From NCBI RefSeq assembly GCF_900128985.1, contig NZ_FQUC01000018.1, positions 1 through 64,000 on the forward strand: DNA of 64,000 nucleotides, read 5' to 3'. The notes below the pieces were generated by a model, which made no database searches, was not told where the DNA came from, and saw nothing but the letters and a program-made list of their open reading frames with translations. Below, one piece after another: positions 38,073 to 47,898 of the stretch; the stretch's first letter is position 1; each line of letters begins with the position of its first letter. This DNA is from Indolivaga macrotermitis. Lineage in GTDB: Bacteria; Bacteroidota; Bacteroidia; Bacteroidales; Dysgonomonadaceae. The position numbers were made by a program, and so were the translations under genes.

Positions 38073-39316
38073 TGTCAAGTTATATTTTGAGAATATTAAA
38101 AAAAATAGGTATAGGAGAGTCTTCCTATAAAGCTGATTTTATTAATTTTTCGATAGGCTATATTATAGCCTCCGCTCTATCACTTTTGTCTATAGTGGTT
38201 GTTAATAAATACCTGCAACCAGAAGAATTAGGCCGGTTTTCCTATATTAAATCAATATTAGAGTTGCTTTATGGAGTATTATCTGTAAATATATATTCTA
38301 GCTATCTTCGGTTTAATATTAAAGGGGATAACCCTCATGTAAAGAGACTCGTACATCGTGTTGTCCTATTTTCGACTGTTGTTCTGGTTTTCTTTATTTT
38401 CTTTTTTACAAAAAGTTTCATCTGTATTCCTTTTGCTTTTATTATCATTTATAATGAAAGAATGTACTATTTTCGGTCGTTAATGAAAATGAAGGAGTTA
38501 AATATAGCAAGAATCTTACCTGTATTCCTAACTTTTTTAATCATTACAGGTCTCTTCTTATTTTTTAAAGATTTGGTAACAGGATATATGATTATTGGAG
38601 CGTACGGAATAGGATATACTGTTTGTCTGTTACTGTTGAAAGGTTCTGGGCAAGAAACTATCGAGAAGCAAGAATTTGATATAATTCCAACAAAGACTAT
38701 TCTTAAATTTTGTATTCCTGCTATGTTACTTGTACTAGTTGATTGGATATTAAATTTTTCAGCTCAAATTTTCATAAAAGAACATTTTGGTTATTTTGAT
38801 GTTGCGCGTTATGCAGTAAGCCAAAGAGCTTTGTTGACAATAAAACTTTTTACGGGACTTTTATTGATGTTTTATCCAATGATGTATTATAGAGAAATAG
38901 CAAAAGGCAATCAGACGTTAATAAGAAAAAGCCGTTATATCATGATTTTTCTCGTATTATCTCTTGCTTTACTATTATTTGTTTTCTCAAAGTATGTTTA
39001 TATTCTTATGGGAGCAAAAGCCTACGTCAATGATTTAGGTTTGTTTAGAGTATTGTTAATTGCTGAATGTGTGAGAGTTGTATCTTCTTTTTTCTTGATG
39101 TATCTGACATATGTATTGAAAACGGTTCTCAATCTTTTGATTTATTTGACTAGTGCAATGTTAAACATTGTTTTACTGTTTTTTTTCCTAAAAGATGGAG
39201 GTATTATATTTGCTGCATATTCATCACTAATATCGACAATTCTAATTTTTGTATTATCAATCGTTATAGCACATAAACAAGAGAATGCTTTTTTTAGAAA
39301 ACAGCAACTATCTTAA
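38072..39316 (+). CDS. wzx: Wzx-type oligosaccharide flippase
   Basis: 414 residues, almost wholly hydrophobic with about 12 membrane segments, in the MATE/PST superfamily. The start (about residues 20-60) contains the typical FINFSIGYIIASALSLLS and NKYLQPEELGRFSY, the latter being the conserved loop of the family. It would move lipid-linked repeat units across the inner membrane. It is tightly coupled to the upstream gene. Confidence 0.83.
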   Translation: MSSYILRILKKIGIGESSYKADFINFSIGYIIASALSLLSIVVVNKYLQPEELGRFSYIKSILELLYGVLSVNIYSSYLRFNIKGDNPHVKRLVHRVVLFSTVVLVFFIFFFTKSFICIPFAFIIIYNERMYYFRSLMKMKELNIARILPVFLTFLIITGLFLFFKDLVTGYMIIGAYGIGYTVCLLLLKGSGQETIEKQEFDIIPTKTILKFCIPAMLLVLVDWILNFSAQIFIKEHFGYFDVARYAVSQRALLTIKLFTGLLLMFYPMMYYREIAKGNQTLIRKSRYIMIFLVLSLALLLFVFSKYVYILMGAKAYVNDLGLFRVLLIAECVRVVSSFFLMYLTYVLKTVLNLLIYLTSAMLNIVLLFFFLKDGGIIFAAYSSLISTILIFVLSIVIAHKQENAFFRKQQLS

Positions 39317-39358
39317 AAATAAAAGATTACTTTTATTTAAAAGTAAGACAGTATATAT

Positions 39359-40540
39359 ATGGATGTTTGGAATCTGATTCTTTTTTTGTTTGGCCTTTTT
39401 AATGTATGTATTGCCTTTTATAGTATATGGCGATGTAAACTAAGATCTTATAACTTATACTTCGTCATATTTTATTTAGGACTAACTTTTAATTGTTTAA
39501 AATTAAGTATTTTTCAGACAGATAAAACATTTGTTGATTTATACTATTTTGGGGTCGGGCCATTAGCTTTTACTTTTATTTTATTTCTGTTTGAACATCT
39601 GCCTAAATTAAAAACAGATGTGAAATACTCTCTTGTAAATTTGGATTTTCTATATATATGTCTCTTAATCGGATTTTTGGGGCTTAAGCTGTATATTGTC
39701 TCTGTTGTTGGTCTTAGAATAGAATCTCTATTTTACAGTACTTTTCTTGTGTCAGGAGAAGAGTATAGCATTCCTGGAATATCAGGTCTGGTAGGAATTT
39801 TGCAATGGATGCTACTTATTTTCTCTCCTTATGTCAAAAAGAAATATGTGGTGATTGCTTTTGTTGGAATTATAGTTTTTGCTGTATTGCATGTTAAAAG
39901 AGGAGATATACTTAGACTATTCTCATTCCTACTTTGCTATTTTGTTTATAAACAGATATATTTATCAGGATTACTAAATAAAAAAATGCTAAAATATGTC
40001 TGTTTAGGATTATTAGTTTTTTTATCCTTTGTCCTTCTTGGGAATCTTAGACAAGAGGCTAGGGGAGGAGGTTCTGATAGTTTGTCAAATAATATTGGGA
40101 TTAAAGATGCTTCCCCTGCATTATCGTGGGTATACGGATATGTTGCTATAAATTATGATGTTGTTAGAGCGTATTTTGACGAAATTCCAACTCAAAAACC
40201 AACAGTAGTTGAACAGTTGTTTTCGGGAAGTGACGCAGACTCTGAACCTGAGTCTGGAATAAATGGTTTTAATGCATCAACATTTATTAGTCAATTTATT
40301 AAAGATTTTGGGGTTTTCTATTTTATAGAAATGGTAGTTTTTGCGTTGATCTTGGGTATATTGATTTATATTATTAGATCAATAAATTTTTTGGGATGCT
40401 ACGTTTTTATTTTAAGTTTATTGTTATTTGCCTTTTTTGGAAACTATTTGGCTAATAGAAGTATCTTTTTTGCTTTACTCTTAAGCATTTTCTTTTTCTC
40501 ATTAGCTAGTGAGAATCGGAAGAGAGTAGTGTGGGATTAA
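39359..40540 (+). CDS. wzy: Wzy-type polysaccharide polymerase
   Basis: 393 residues with about 10-11 membrane segments and one large periplasmic loop at about residues 220-320 (LRQEARGGGSD to GFNASTFISQF). This layout, and the position after wzx, fit an O-antigen-type polymerase. Sequence conservation in the family is weak, so the call relies on topology and context. The coding region is strikingly AT-rich. Confidence 0.7.
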   Translation: MDVWNLILFLFGLFNVCIAFYSIWRCKLRSYNLYFVIFYLGLTFNCLKLSIFQTDKTFVDLYYFGVGPLAFTFILFLFEHLPKLKTDVKYSLVNLDFLYICLLIGFLGLKLYIVSVVGLRIESLFYSTFLVSGEEYSIPGISGLVGILQWMLLIFSPYVKKKYVVIAFVGIIVFAVLHVKRGDILRLFSFLLCYFVYKQIYLSGLLNKKMLKYVCLGLLVFLSFVLLGNLRQEARGGGSDSLSNNIGIKDASPALSWVYGYVAINYDVVRAYFDEIPTQKPTVVEQLFSGSDADSEPESGINGFNASTFISQFIKDFGVFYFIEMVVFALILGILIYIIRSINFLGCYVFILSLLLFAFFGNYLANRSIFFALLLSIFFFSLASENRKRVVWD

Positions 40541-40588
40541 AGATATACCTAAGTTTCTCAAATAGATATTAGAGATAATATATTTAAT

Positions 40589-41716
40589 ATGAGATTAATA
40601 GTTAATACATCATCTTTGTTTGCAGGAGGAGGGGTACAGGTTGCCTTATCCTTTCTTGAAGAATGTAAATTGTATACAGAAAATGAATATTATGTATTTG
40701 TATGTACATCTATTAATGATCAAATAGATGTATCGAGCTATCCTGATAACTTTAAATTCTATTTAATAGAGAGGAAAAATAATGTAATTAAAAATATCCT
40801 CTTTTTACAAAAGATTTTGTCTAAGCTAGAAAAAGAGATTAATCCCGATTGTGTTTTTACTATATTCGGTCCATCGTATTGGACCCCCAAAAAGCCCCAT
40901 CTGCTAGGCTTTGCTACTGGTCACTATATATATCCGGAATCTCCATTTTTTCAAAAGATATCGGCTTTCGATAGGATTAAATGGGAGTTGAAAAAAAGAC
41001 TACATTTATTCTTTTATAAAAGAAATGCTCAGTTTTTTCATATAGAAACACATGATGCCAAAAAGCGGCTTGCCCCTTTCTTAGGAGCCTCTCCGAATAA
41101 TATTTTTGTTGTTTCTAATACTTATAGCCCATTCTTTAATTATCCATTGAAAAAAGAAAATATTTTGAGGGATAAACGCGAAAATACTATTCGGTTTTTA
41201 ATTTTGTCAGCATATTATTCCCATAAAAATTTGGATATATTAAATAAAGTTATTCCAATTTTGCGAGAAAAAGGAATAGATAATGTCGAATTTGTAACAA
41301 CATTGTCTCGGGAGGTATATGAAGAGAAATTTACTGAAGATGCAAAATGTTATATGTATAACATAGGTCCTGTACTTGCGAAAGACTGTCCTAAGTTGTA
41401 TTCTGAATGTGACTTTCTGTTTTTACCAACATTGATAGAATGCTTTTCAGCTAATTATCCGGAGGCAATGAAGATGAATAAACCTATTTTGACGTCAGAT
41501 TTGCCTTTTGCCAGAGGGCTTTGTGAAGATGCTGCATTGTATTTTGACTCTGATAATCCAGAAGATATTAGTCTGAAAATTATTAATATCATTGGAGATA
41601 GACAGTTACAAGAGAAATTAGTTGAAAATGGGAAAAGAAGATTAAAAGATTTTCTAACAGCTAAAGAGAGAGCAGGAGAATACCTGAAAATATGTCGTCA
41701 AATATCGCTAAAATGA
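40589..41716 (+). CDS. GT4-family glycosyltransferase
   Basis: 375 residues with a GT-B fold. NTSSLFAGGGVQVALSFLEE is the N-terminal acceptor-domain loop. FLFLPTLIECFSANYPEAM near residue 290 is the donor site with the E-x7-E motif. The sugar added is unknown. It lies between wzy and the FucNAc pathway genes. Confidence 0.82.
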   Translation: MRLIVNTSSLFAGGGVQVALSFLEECKLYTENEYYVFVCTSINDQIDVSSYPDNFKFYLIERKNNVIKNILFLQKILSKLEKEINPDCVFTIFGPSYWTPKKPHLLGFATGHYIYPESPFFQKISAFDRIKWELKKRLHLFFYKRNAQFFHIETHDAKKRLAPFLGASPNNIFVVSNTYSPFFNYPLKKENILRDKRENTIRFLILSAYYSHKNLDILNKVIPILREKGIDNVEFVTTLSREVYEEKFTEDAKCYMYNIGPVLAKDCPKLYSECDFLFLPTLIECFSANYPEAMKMNKPILTSDLPFARGLCEDAALYFDSDNPEDISLKIINIIGDRQLQEKLVENGKRRLKDFLTAKERAGEYLKICRQISLK

Positions 41717-41763
41717 GGACTTTGATTAGATAGTTTAATGTAATTTATAATTAATGAGATATT

Positions 41764-42777
41764 ATGTTTAAGGATAAAACTTTATTGATTACTGGTGGAA
41801 CCGGTTCTTTTGGAAATGCTGTATTAAAAAGATTTTTGGATTCAGACTTAAAAGAAATTCGAATTTTTAGTCGAGATGAGAAAAAACAGGATGATATGCG
41901 TCATGCATTACAAAACCCGAAAGTGAAATTCTACATTGGTAATGTAAGGGATAAGCGAAGTGTTGATAATGTGATGTCAGGGGTTGACTTTATTTTTCAC
42001 GCAGCAGCATTAAAGCAAGTTCCATCCTGTGAATTTTTTCCTATTGAGGCTGTTAACACTAATATATTAGGAACGCAGAATGTATTGGACTCTGCAGTAA
42101 GTCATGGTGTAAAACGTGTTGTAGTCTTAAGTACAGATAAGGCAGCCTATCCAATTAATGCAATGGGAATGAGTAAGGCATTGATGGAAAAGGTGGCAAT
42201 AGCGAAAGCTCGCTCTTTAGGACAAGATGCCTCAACTACTATTTGCTGTACACGTTATGGGAATGTAATGGCTAGTAGGGGGTCTGTAATTCCTCTATTT
42301 ATTGATCAAATAAAGGCTGGAAAGGACTTGACTGTGACTGACCCCAATATGACTCGTTTTATGATGACTTTGGATGATGCTGTCGATTTAGTTTTGTTTG
42401 CTTTTGAACATGGGAATAATGGAGACTTATTTGTTCAAAAAGCTCCGGCAGCTACAATTGAAACTCTTGCGCAGTCAGTTTTAAGACTTTATCATTCAAC
42501 GAATAAAGTGTTAACAATAGGAACTCGGCATGGAGAAAAGTTATACGAAACATTGGTCACTCGCGAAGAAATGGCTAAATCTCAGGATTTAGGTGACTAC
42601 TTTAGAATTCCTGCTGATAATAGAGACCTAAATTATGATAAATTTTTTATTGAAGGAGAGTCGAAAATTTCTGTGATAGATGATTATCATTCTCATAATA
42701 CTGCACGTTTAGATGTAGAAGGAATGACTAAATTATTGTTGAAACTTGATTTGATAAAAGAAGATTTAAATTTATAA
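41764..42777 (+). CDS. capE: CapE/FnlA-type UDP-GlcNAc 4,6-dehydratase/5-epimerase
   Basis: 337 residues, SDR type, with LLITGGTGSFGNAVL at the start and STDKAAYPINAMGMSKALME at about residues 125-145. In this group a Met replaces the usual catalytic Tyr of YxxxK, which is seen here as MGMSK. It makes the first 4-keto, C5-inverted intermediate to UDP-L-FucNAc. The three pathway enzymes lie together, separated by one cupin gene. Confidence 0.87.
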   Translation: MFKDKTLLITGGTGSFGNAVLKRFLDSDLKEIRIFSRDEKKQDDMRHALQNPKVKFYIGNVRDKRSVDNVMSGVDFIFHAAALKQVPSCEFFPIEAVNTNILGTQNVLDSAVSHGVKRVVVLSTDKAAYPINAMGMSKALMEKVAIAKARSLGQDASTTICCTRYGNVMASRGSVIPLFIDQIKAGKDLTVTDPNMTRFMMTLDDAVDLVLFAFEHGNNGDLFVQKAPAATIETLAQSVLRLYHSTNKVLTIGTRHGEKLYETLVTREEMAKSQDLGDYFRIPADNRDLNYDKFFIEGESKISVIDDYHSHNTARLDVEGMTKLLLKLDLIKEDLNL

Positions 42778-42781
42778 TAAT

Positions 42782-43216
42782 ATGTCGAAGATACAGGTTA
42801 TAGAAGGTGAAATATATACAGATGATAGGGGTATAATATCATCTTTAAATAAATTCTCCTTCGAAGGAGTAAAAAGGTATTACGTTATCCATCATCCTGA
42901 TACAATTACTCTGAGAGGATGGCACGGTCATCAGTATGAAGCTAAGTGGTTTTATTGTTTAAAAGGTTCTTTTACTTTAGCTTTTGTGGAAATAGATAAC
43001 TGGGAAAACCCTTCGACAAATTTGAAACCTGAAATATTTAGATTATCTCAATCGAAGAGTGAGATAATCTGTTTACCTCAAGGTTATGCTAATTGTATAA
43101 AAGCAAATGAAGTGGATTCTATACTACTTGTGTTCTCAGGGAAAAAATTAGAAGATGCATTAAACGACTCATGGCGCTACGATAGTATGTTATGGGTTGA
43201 TTGGTCTAAATATTAA
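42782..43216 (+). CDS. Cupin-type sugar epimerase-like protein (WxcM-like)
   Basis: 144 residues. It shows RmlC/WxcM-like cupin blocks: YTDDRGIISSLNKF, LRGWHGHQYEAKWFYCLKGS with two His ligands, and ICLPQGYANCI. Such small cupins commonly sit between capE and capF in capsule loci, but their role is uncertain: an accessory epimerase or a non-catalytic partner. It starts 4 bases after the capE stop. Confidence 0.75.
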   Translation: MSKIQVIEGEIYTDDRGIISSLNKFSFEGVKRYYVIHHPDTITLRGWHGHQYEAKWFYCLKGSFTLAFVEIDNWENPSTNLKPEIFRLSQSKSEIICLPQGYANCIKANEVDSILLVFSGKKLEDALNDSWRYDSMLWVDWSKY

Positions 43217-43225
43217 TTCAGAATA

Positions 43226-44368
43226 ATGATTAAAATTGGAATAACAGGTCAGGCTGGTTTTGTTGGAACCCATTTATTTAATGAGTTAGGTCTTTTAACA
43301 GACTCTTTTGAAAGAATTTTATTTGAAGATGCTTTTTTTGAAAACTCAAGTATTCTTGATGAATTCGTTCAGCAATGTGATGTTATAGTCCATTTGGCAG
43401 CTGTAAACAGACATAATGATATTGAAGTGTTGTATGAAACAAATATATCATTGTGTAAGCTTTTAATTGACTCATGTGAAAGAACAAACTCGAAACCTTA
43501 TATTTTGTTTTCTTCTTCGACACAAGAGGAGTTGGATAATTTGTATGGGAAATCAAAGAAAGAAGGTCGCACTTTATTCGAGCAGTGGGCTAAAAAGAAT
43601 TGTGCATCATTTACCGGATTAGTTGTCCCAAATGTATTTGGTCCATTCGGAAAGCCTAATTATAACTCTTTTATAGCAACATTCTCTTATAAACTAACTC
43701 ATGGAGAAGAGCCTACTATCCTCACTGATAGTCCTGTAAAATTAATATATGTCGGCTCTTTATGTAAGTTTATTATTAATAAAGTAAACTTATGGAATGA
43801 AACTGTCTCTGTACCTTGTGTTGAAGAGGTCGCTGTTCCTTTCGATTTTGAAAGGTCAGTATCTGAGATTTTGGATCAACTTCGTATCTTTGCAAAACAA
43901 TATTTTAATTCTGGGATAATTCCATATTTATCAGATAGAAATGATATAAATATATTTAATACGTTCCGAAGCTATATTGATTATTCAACCTATTTTCCGT
44001 TTGAGCTGGTTAAACATAGTGATGATAGGGGAATTTTTGTTGAAACAATTAAGCTTGGACTTGGCGGTCAGGTTTCTTTTTCAACGACAAAAGAAGGGGT
44101 TACTCGAGGGAATCATTATCATAGTCGAAAAATAGAGAGATTTACTGTAATTAAGGGTAAGGCCAGAATCCAACTCCGTAAGATAGGAACGAATGAAGTT
44201 TTGAACTTTGTTTTGGATGGAGAGAACCCTTCTTATGTGGATATGCCTATATGGTACACACACAATATTACAAATATAGGAAAAGAAGATTTGTACACTC
44301 AGTTTTGGATTAATGAGTGGTATGATTCCAATGATGGAGATACATTTTCTGAATTAGTTAATCAATAA
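43226..44368 (+). CDS. capF: CapF/FnlB-type bifunctional reductase with cupin domain
   Basis: 380 residues. The N-terminal SDR part has IGITGQAGFVGTHL and YGKSK (YxxxK, about residue 107). The C-terminal cupin, from about residue 245, carries RGNHYHSRKIERFTVIKG, the zinc-site His pair of CapF. The cupin domain epimerises C3 and the SDR domain reduces C4, giving UDP-6-deoxy-L-talNAc. The order and spacing match the staphylococcal capE-capF-capG set. Confidence 0.88.
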   Translation: MIKIGITGQAGFVGTHLFNELGLLTDSFERILFEDAFFENSSILDEFVQQCDVIVHLAAVNRHNDIEVLYETNISLCKLLIDSCERTNSKPYILFSSSTQEELDNLYGKSKKEGRTLFEQWAKKNCASFTGLVVPNVFGPFGKPNYNSFIATFSYKLTHGEEPTILTDSPVKLIYVGSLCKFIINKVNLWNETVSVPCVEEVAVPFDFERSVSEILDQLRIFAKQYFNSGIIPYLSDRNDINIFNTFRSYIDYSTYFPFELVKHSDDRGIFVETIKLGLGGQVSFSTTKEGVTRGNHYHSRKIERFTVIKGKARIQLRKIGTNEVLNFVLDGENPSYVDMPIWYTHNITNIGKEDLYTQFWINEWYDSNDGDTFSELVNQ

Positions 44369-44375
44369 GAATGAC

Positions 44376-45512
44376 ATGAAAAAGCTAAAAGTAATGACAG
44401 TCGTTGGGACACGACCTGAAATAATCAGATTATCTTGTGTTCTCAATAAATTAGATGAATCGGATGCCATTGAGCATATCCTTGTACATACCGGACAAAA
44501 TTACGATTATGAATTAAATGAAGTGTTTTTTGAAGATTTACAACTTAGAAAACCGGATTATTTTTTGAATGCTGCTGGATGTAACGCTACACAGACAGCG
44601 GGTCAGATTCTCATTAATGTCGATAATGTTTTAGAACAGGAAAAACCCGAAGCTTTCCTTGTATTAGGGGATACTAACTCCTGTTTGTGCGCTATTGCTG
44701 CAAAAAAAAGACATATACCTATTTTTCATATGGAAGCAGGCAATAGATGTTTTGACCAGAGGGTTCCGGAAGAGACTAATCGGAAGATTGTAGACCATAC
44801 ATCAGATATTAATCTGACATATAGCGATATTGCAAGAGAGTATTTATTAGCAGAGGGATTACGTCCTGATAGGGTCATTAAAACAGGAAGTCCTATGTTT
44901 GAAGTGCTTATGAAACAACTGCCGAAGATAAAAGAATCTCTAATATTATCCTCTCTGGGTTTAGAGAAGGGTGAATATTTTGTTGTATCTGCCCATCGGG
45001 AAGAAAATATATCGTCTCAAGAACATTTCTTTAATTTAGTGGATATTTTGAATACTATTGCGGAGGATTATAACTATCCAGTGATTGTTTCCACTCATCC
45101 TCGTACTCGTAATATGATAGAGAAATTAGCTGTGAAATTTCATCCGAATGTTAACCTTATGAAGCCATTAGGGTTAACAGACTATATTGCGCTTCAAATG
45201 AATTCTAAGATAGTACTATCAGATAGCGGAACTATAAGCGAAGAATCCTCGATATTGAATTTCAGAGCATTAAATTTAAGAGAGGCTCATGAACGCCCTG
45301 AAGCTATGGAAGAAGCTTCTGTTATGATGGTTGGTTTAAATAAAGATAGAGTCCTACAAGGTCTCATCCAACTGAACTCTCAAGAGGATGGGGAAGGACG
45401 AAACTTTAGACTTGTTGCTGATTATAGTATGCCTAATGTTTCTGATAAAGTAGTAAGGATTATTATTTCTTATACAGATTATATAAAGAGAGTAGTTTGG
45501 GGTGAGAAATAA
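44376..45512 (+). CDS. capG: CapG/WecB-type UDP-N-acetyl sugar 2-epimerase
   Basis: 378 residues of the non-hydrolysing 2-epimerase family. Blocks are VVGTRPEIIRL, HTGQNYDYELNEVFFEDL, HMEAGNRCFDQRVPEETNR with catalytic acidic residues, and VSAHREENI. It completes UDP-L-FucNAc synthesis by inverting C2. It starts 7 bases after capF. Confidence 0.9.
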   Translation: MKKLKVMTVVGTRPEIIRLSCVLNKLDESDAIEHILVHTGQNYDYELNEVFFEDLQLRKPDYFLNAAGCNATQTAGQILINVDNVLEQEKPEAFLVLGDTNSCLCAIAAKKRHIPIFHMEAGNRCFDQRVPEETNRKIVDHTSDINLTYSDIAREYLLAEGLRPDRVIKTGSPMFEVLMKQLPKIKESLILSSLGLEKGEYFVVSAHREENISSQEHFFNLVDILNTIAEDYNYPVIVSTHPRTRNMIEKLAVKFHPNVNLMKPLGLTDYIALQMNSKIVLSDSGTISEESSILNFRALNLREAHERPEAMEEASVMMVGLNKDRVLQGLIQLNSQEDGEGRNFRLVADYSMPNVSDKVVRIIISYTDYIKRVVWGEK

Positions 45513-45554
45513 TTTAGAGATGTCTAATTCATATTAATTTACGTATATTTTAGT

Positions 45555-46745
45555 TTGAAAGTGAAGAGTATACTTATTGTAACAGAAGTTTTTTATCCTG
45601 AAAATGGACTTATTAATGATTTTGTAAAAGAATTACAGGAGAGAGGATATAAAGTGGATGTTCTTACACAATACCCTTCATATCCAGAAAGTGTAATTTT
45701 TCCGGGATATAAGAATGAGTATTATAGTATAGAGAGATGGGGCGAAGTAACTATTCATAGGTTTAAACTTGTTGAGGGTTATAAAAACAGTATTATTAAG
45801 AAGATTTTAAATTATTGGACTTTTGTAAAAGTCGGAAAGAAAATCGCACGAAAGATTGGAAATGAGTATGATCATATTTTGGTTTATCAAACAGGTCCGT
45901 TAACTGTAGGATTACCGGCTGTTGAAATAAAAAAGAAGTTCAGAAAGGCTCTTACAATTTGGACGTTTGATATCTGGCCTGATACAGTTTATGCATATGG
46001 ATTTCCTAAGATATTCCCTTTAACATATTGTTTGGATAGATTTATTAAGAAGATATACTCATCTTGTGATAATATTTTAGTATCAAGTGAAGGATTTATA
46101 AAGTCTATTCAGAAATATGTTCCAGATAAAGAGATTCTATATTCTCCTAATTGGATGATCAAGGAAGAACAGGAGGTCTGCCCATTACGACTTGATAGGG
46201 GTAAATTTAATTTTACTTTTACGGGGAATATATCAGTATCTCAGAATCTGGAAAATGTACTGCTAGGATGGGAGCTAGCAGATTTAGATAATGCTATATT
46301 GAATATTGTAGGTGATGGCTCATCTTTGCAGACACTTAAACAAATAATAGAAGAAAGAAAGATTAAGAATGTAAAATTATTTGGTAGATATCCTTCTAAT
46401 CAGATTGCTGATATATTATCTCAAAGTGATACCTTGGTATTATCACTCATTCCTAATCATGGTATAGATAAGACAGAGCCATTTAAAATTCAGTCTTATC
46501 TCCAATCAGGAAAACCTATATTAGGGGTGATAGCAGGTGCTGGGCGTTGTATTATCTTAGATAACCAATTAGGCTTATGTAGTAGTCCGACTGATATTAC
46601 TGATATAGCTGAGAAATTTAGAAACTCTCTTCCTTATGCGTTAGAGAATTATTCGAGAATTGCTTTATCATCAAAAAGGTTAATCAAAGAAAGATTTAAT
46701 AGAGAACTGATAATAGATAGGGTAATATCTATTATTGAAAAGTGA
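45555..46745 (+). CDS. WbuB-like GT4 glycosyltransferase, probable L-FucNAc transferase
   Basis: 396 residues with a GT-B fold. LIVTEVFYPENGLINDF at the start and YPSYPESVIFPGYKNEY resemble WbuB-type transferases that use UDP-L-FucNAc. The donor domain has TFTGNISVSQNLE and the late FKIQSYLQSGKPIL. Its place directly after capEFG supports this sugar. No ATG is available at the N-terminus: the start must be TTG at 45555 or GTG at 45561. Confidence 0.75.
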   Translation: MKVKSILIVTEVFYPENGLINDFVKELQERGYKVDVLTQYPSYPESVIFPGYKNEYYSIERWGEVTIHRFKLVEGYKNSIIKKILNYWTFVKVGKKIARKIGNEYDHILVYQTGPLTVGLPAVEIKKKFRKALTIWTFDIWPDTVYAYGFPKIFPLTYCLDRFIKKIYSSCDNILVSSEGFIKSIQKYVPDKEILYSPNWMIKEEQEVCPLRLDRGKFNFTFTGNISVSQNLENVLLGWELADLDNAILNIVGDGSSLQTLKQIIEERKIKNVKLFGRYPSNQIADILSQSDTLVLSLIPNHGIDKTEPFKIQSYLQSGKPILGVIAGAGRCIILDNQLGLCSSPTDITDIAEKFRNSLPYALENYSRIALSSKRLIKERFNRELIIDRVISIIEK

Positions 46746-46866
46746 GGGTCGATATCGTATCTATCTAATCAAAAGTAACGGTTTCTTTATTGAAGTATTC
46801 TCTCAACTGGAAAATATATACTATATTCTATAATGAGTTATTAAGAAGCATTTGGAATCTTATTTC

Positions 46867-47889
46867 ATGAAGTTATTAATCACGGGAACTGCGGGTTTTA
46901 TTGGGTATGTTCTGACGAGAAAGTTGTTAGAGCTTAATACTAATATAGAAATTATAGGTTTAGATAATATCAATGATTATTATGATGTTAGATTAAAATA
47001 TGGACGTTTACACCAATTGGGGATTAATGGTAAAGATATTGAACATGGAAAAAAAGCTTCTAGTTCTATCTTTCCTAACTTGTCTTTTGTAAAACTCGAT
47101 TTAGAAGATAAAACTAACCTTGATAAGTTATTCTCTGATGAGAAATTCGATATAGTATGTAATCTTGCGGCTCAGGCTGGGGTACGTTATTCAATAGAAA
47201 ATCCTTATGCGTATATTAATTCTAATATTGTTGGATTCCTGAATATATTAGAAGCTTGCAGGCATAATCCTGTTAAACATCTTGTATATGCAAGTTCAAG
47301 CAGTGTGTATGGAATGAATGAGAAGGTTCCTTTTTCGGAAGAGGATAAAGTAGATTCTCCTGTGAGTCTTTATGCTGCTTCTAAGAAATCGAATGAATTG
47401 ATGGCTCATGCCTATAGCAACTTATATAAAATTCCTACAACCGGGTTGCGCTTTTTTACAGTGTATGGGCCTTGGGGAAGACCTGATATGGCTCCCTTCC
47501 TCTTTACTAAAGCAATAGCTAATGGTGATGAAATCAAGATATTCAACAATGGAAATATGCTTCGGGATTTTACCTATATCGATGATATTGTGGATGGGAT
47601 AATCAAGGTCCTGACACATATTCCACAGCAGGATATTCCATACAAAATCTATAATATCGGTAATTCTACACCGGTAAAACTGATGGATTTTATAAATGAA
47701 ATAGAAGTGGCATTAAACAAAGAGGCTAAGAAGGTGTTCTTACCTATGCAACCAGGGGATGTCTATCAGACTTATGCAGATACCTCACAATTGGAAAATG
47801 ATGTAAACTTTAAGCCAAATACATCGATAAAGGATGGTGTGAAGTCGTTTATTGATTGGTATATTGATTTTTATAAAGTAACTAAATAG
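46867..47889 (+). CDS. UDP-glucuronate 4-epimerase
   Basis: About 340 residues from MKLLITGTAGFIGYVLTRKL, with GLDNINDYYDVRLKYGRL, catalytic YAASK, and TVYGPWGRPDMAPFLFTKAI, all typical of the LpsL/CapI group that turns UDP-glucuronate into UDP-galacturonate. Together with ugd at 21887 it gives the hexuronic acid. The frame opens at a TTG at 46852, but the ATG at 46867 is clear. A 121-base gap separates it from the previous gene. Confidence 0.87.
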   Translation: MKLLITGTAGFIGYVLTRKLLELNTNIEIIGLDNINDYYDVRLKYGRLHQLGINGKDIEHGKKASSSIFPNLSFVKLDLEDKTNLDKLFSDEKFDIVCNLAAQAGVRYSIENPYAYINSNIVGFLNILEACRHNPVKHLVYASSSSVYGMNEKVPFSEEDKVDSPVSLYAASKKSNELMAHAYSNLYKIPTTGLRFFTVYGPWGRPDMAPFLFTKAIANGDEIKIFNNGNMLRDFTYIDDIVDGIIKVLTHIPQQDIPYKIYNIGNSTPVKLMDFINEIEVALNKEAKKVFLPMQPGDVYQTYADTSQLENDVNFKPNTSIKDGVKSFIDWYIDFYKVTK

Positions 47890-47898
47890 TTAAGTATT

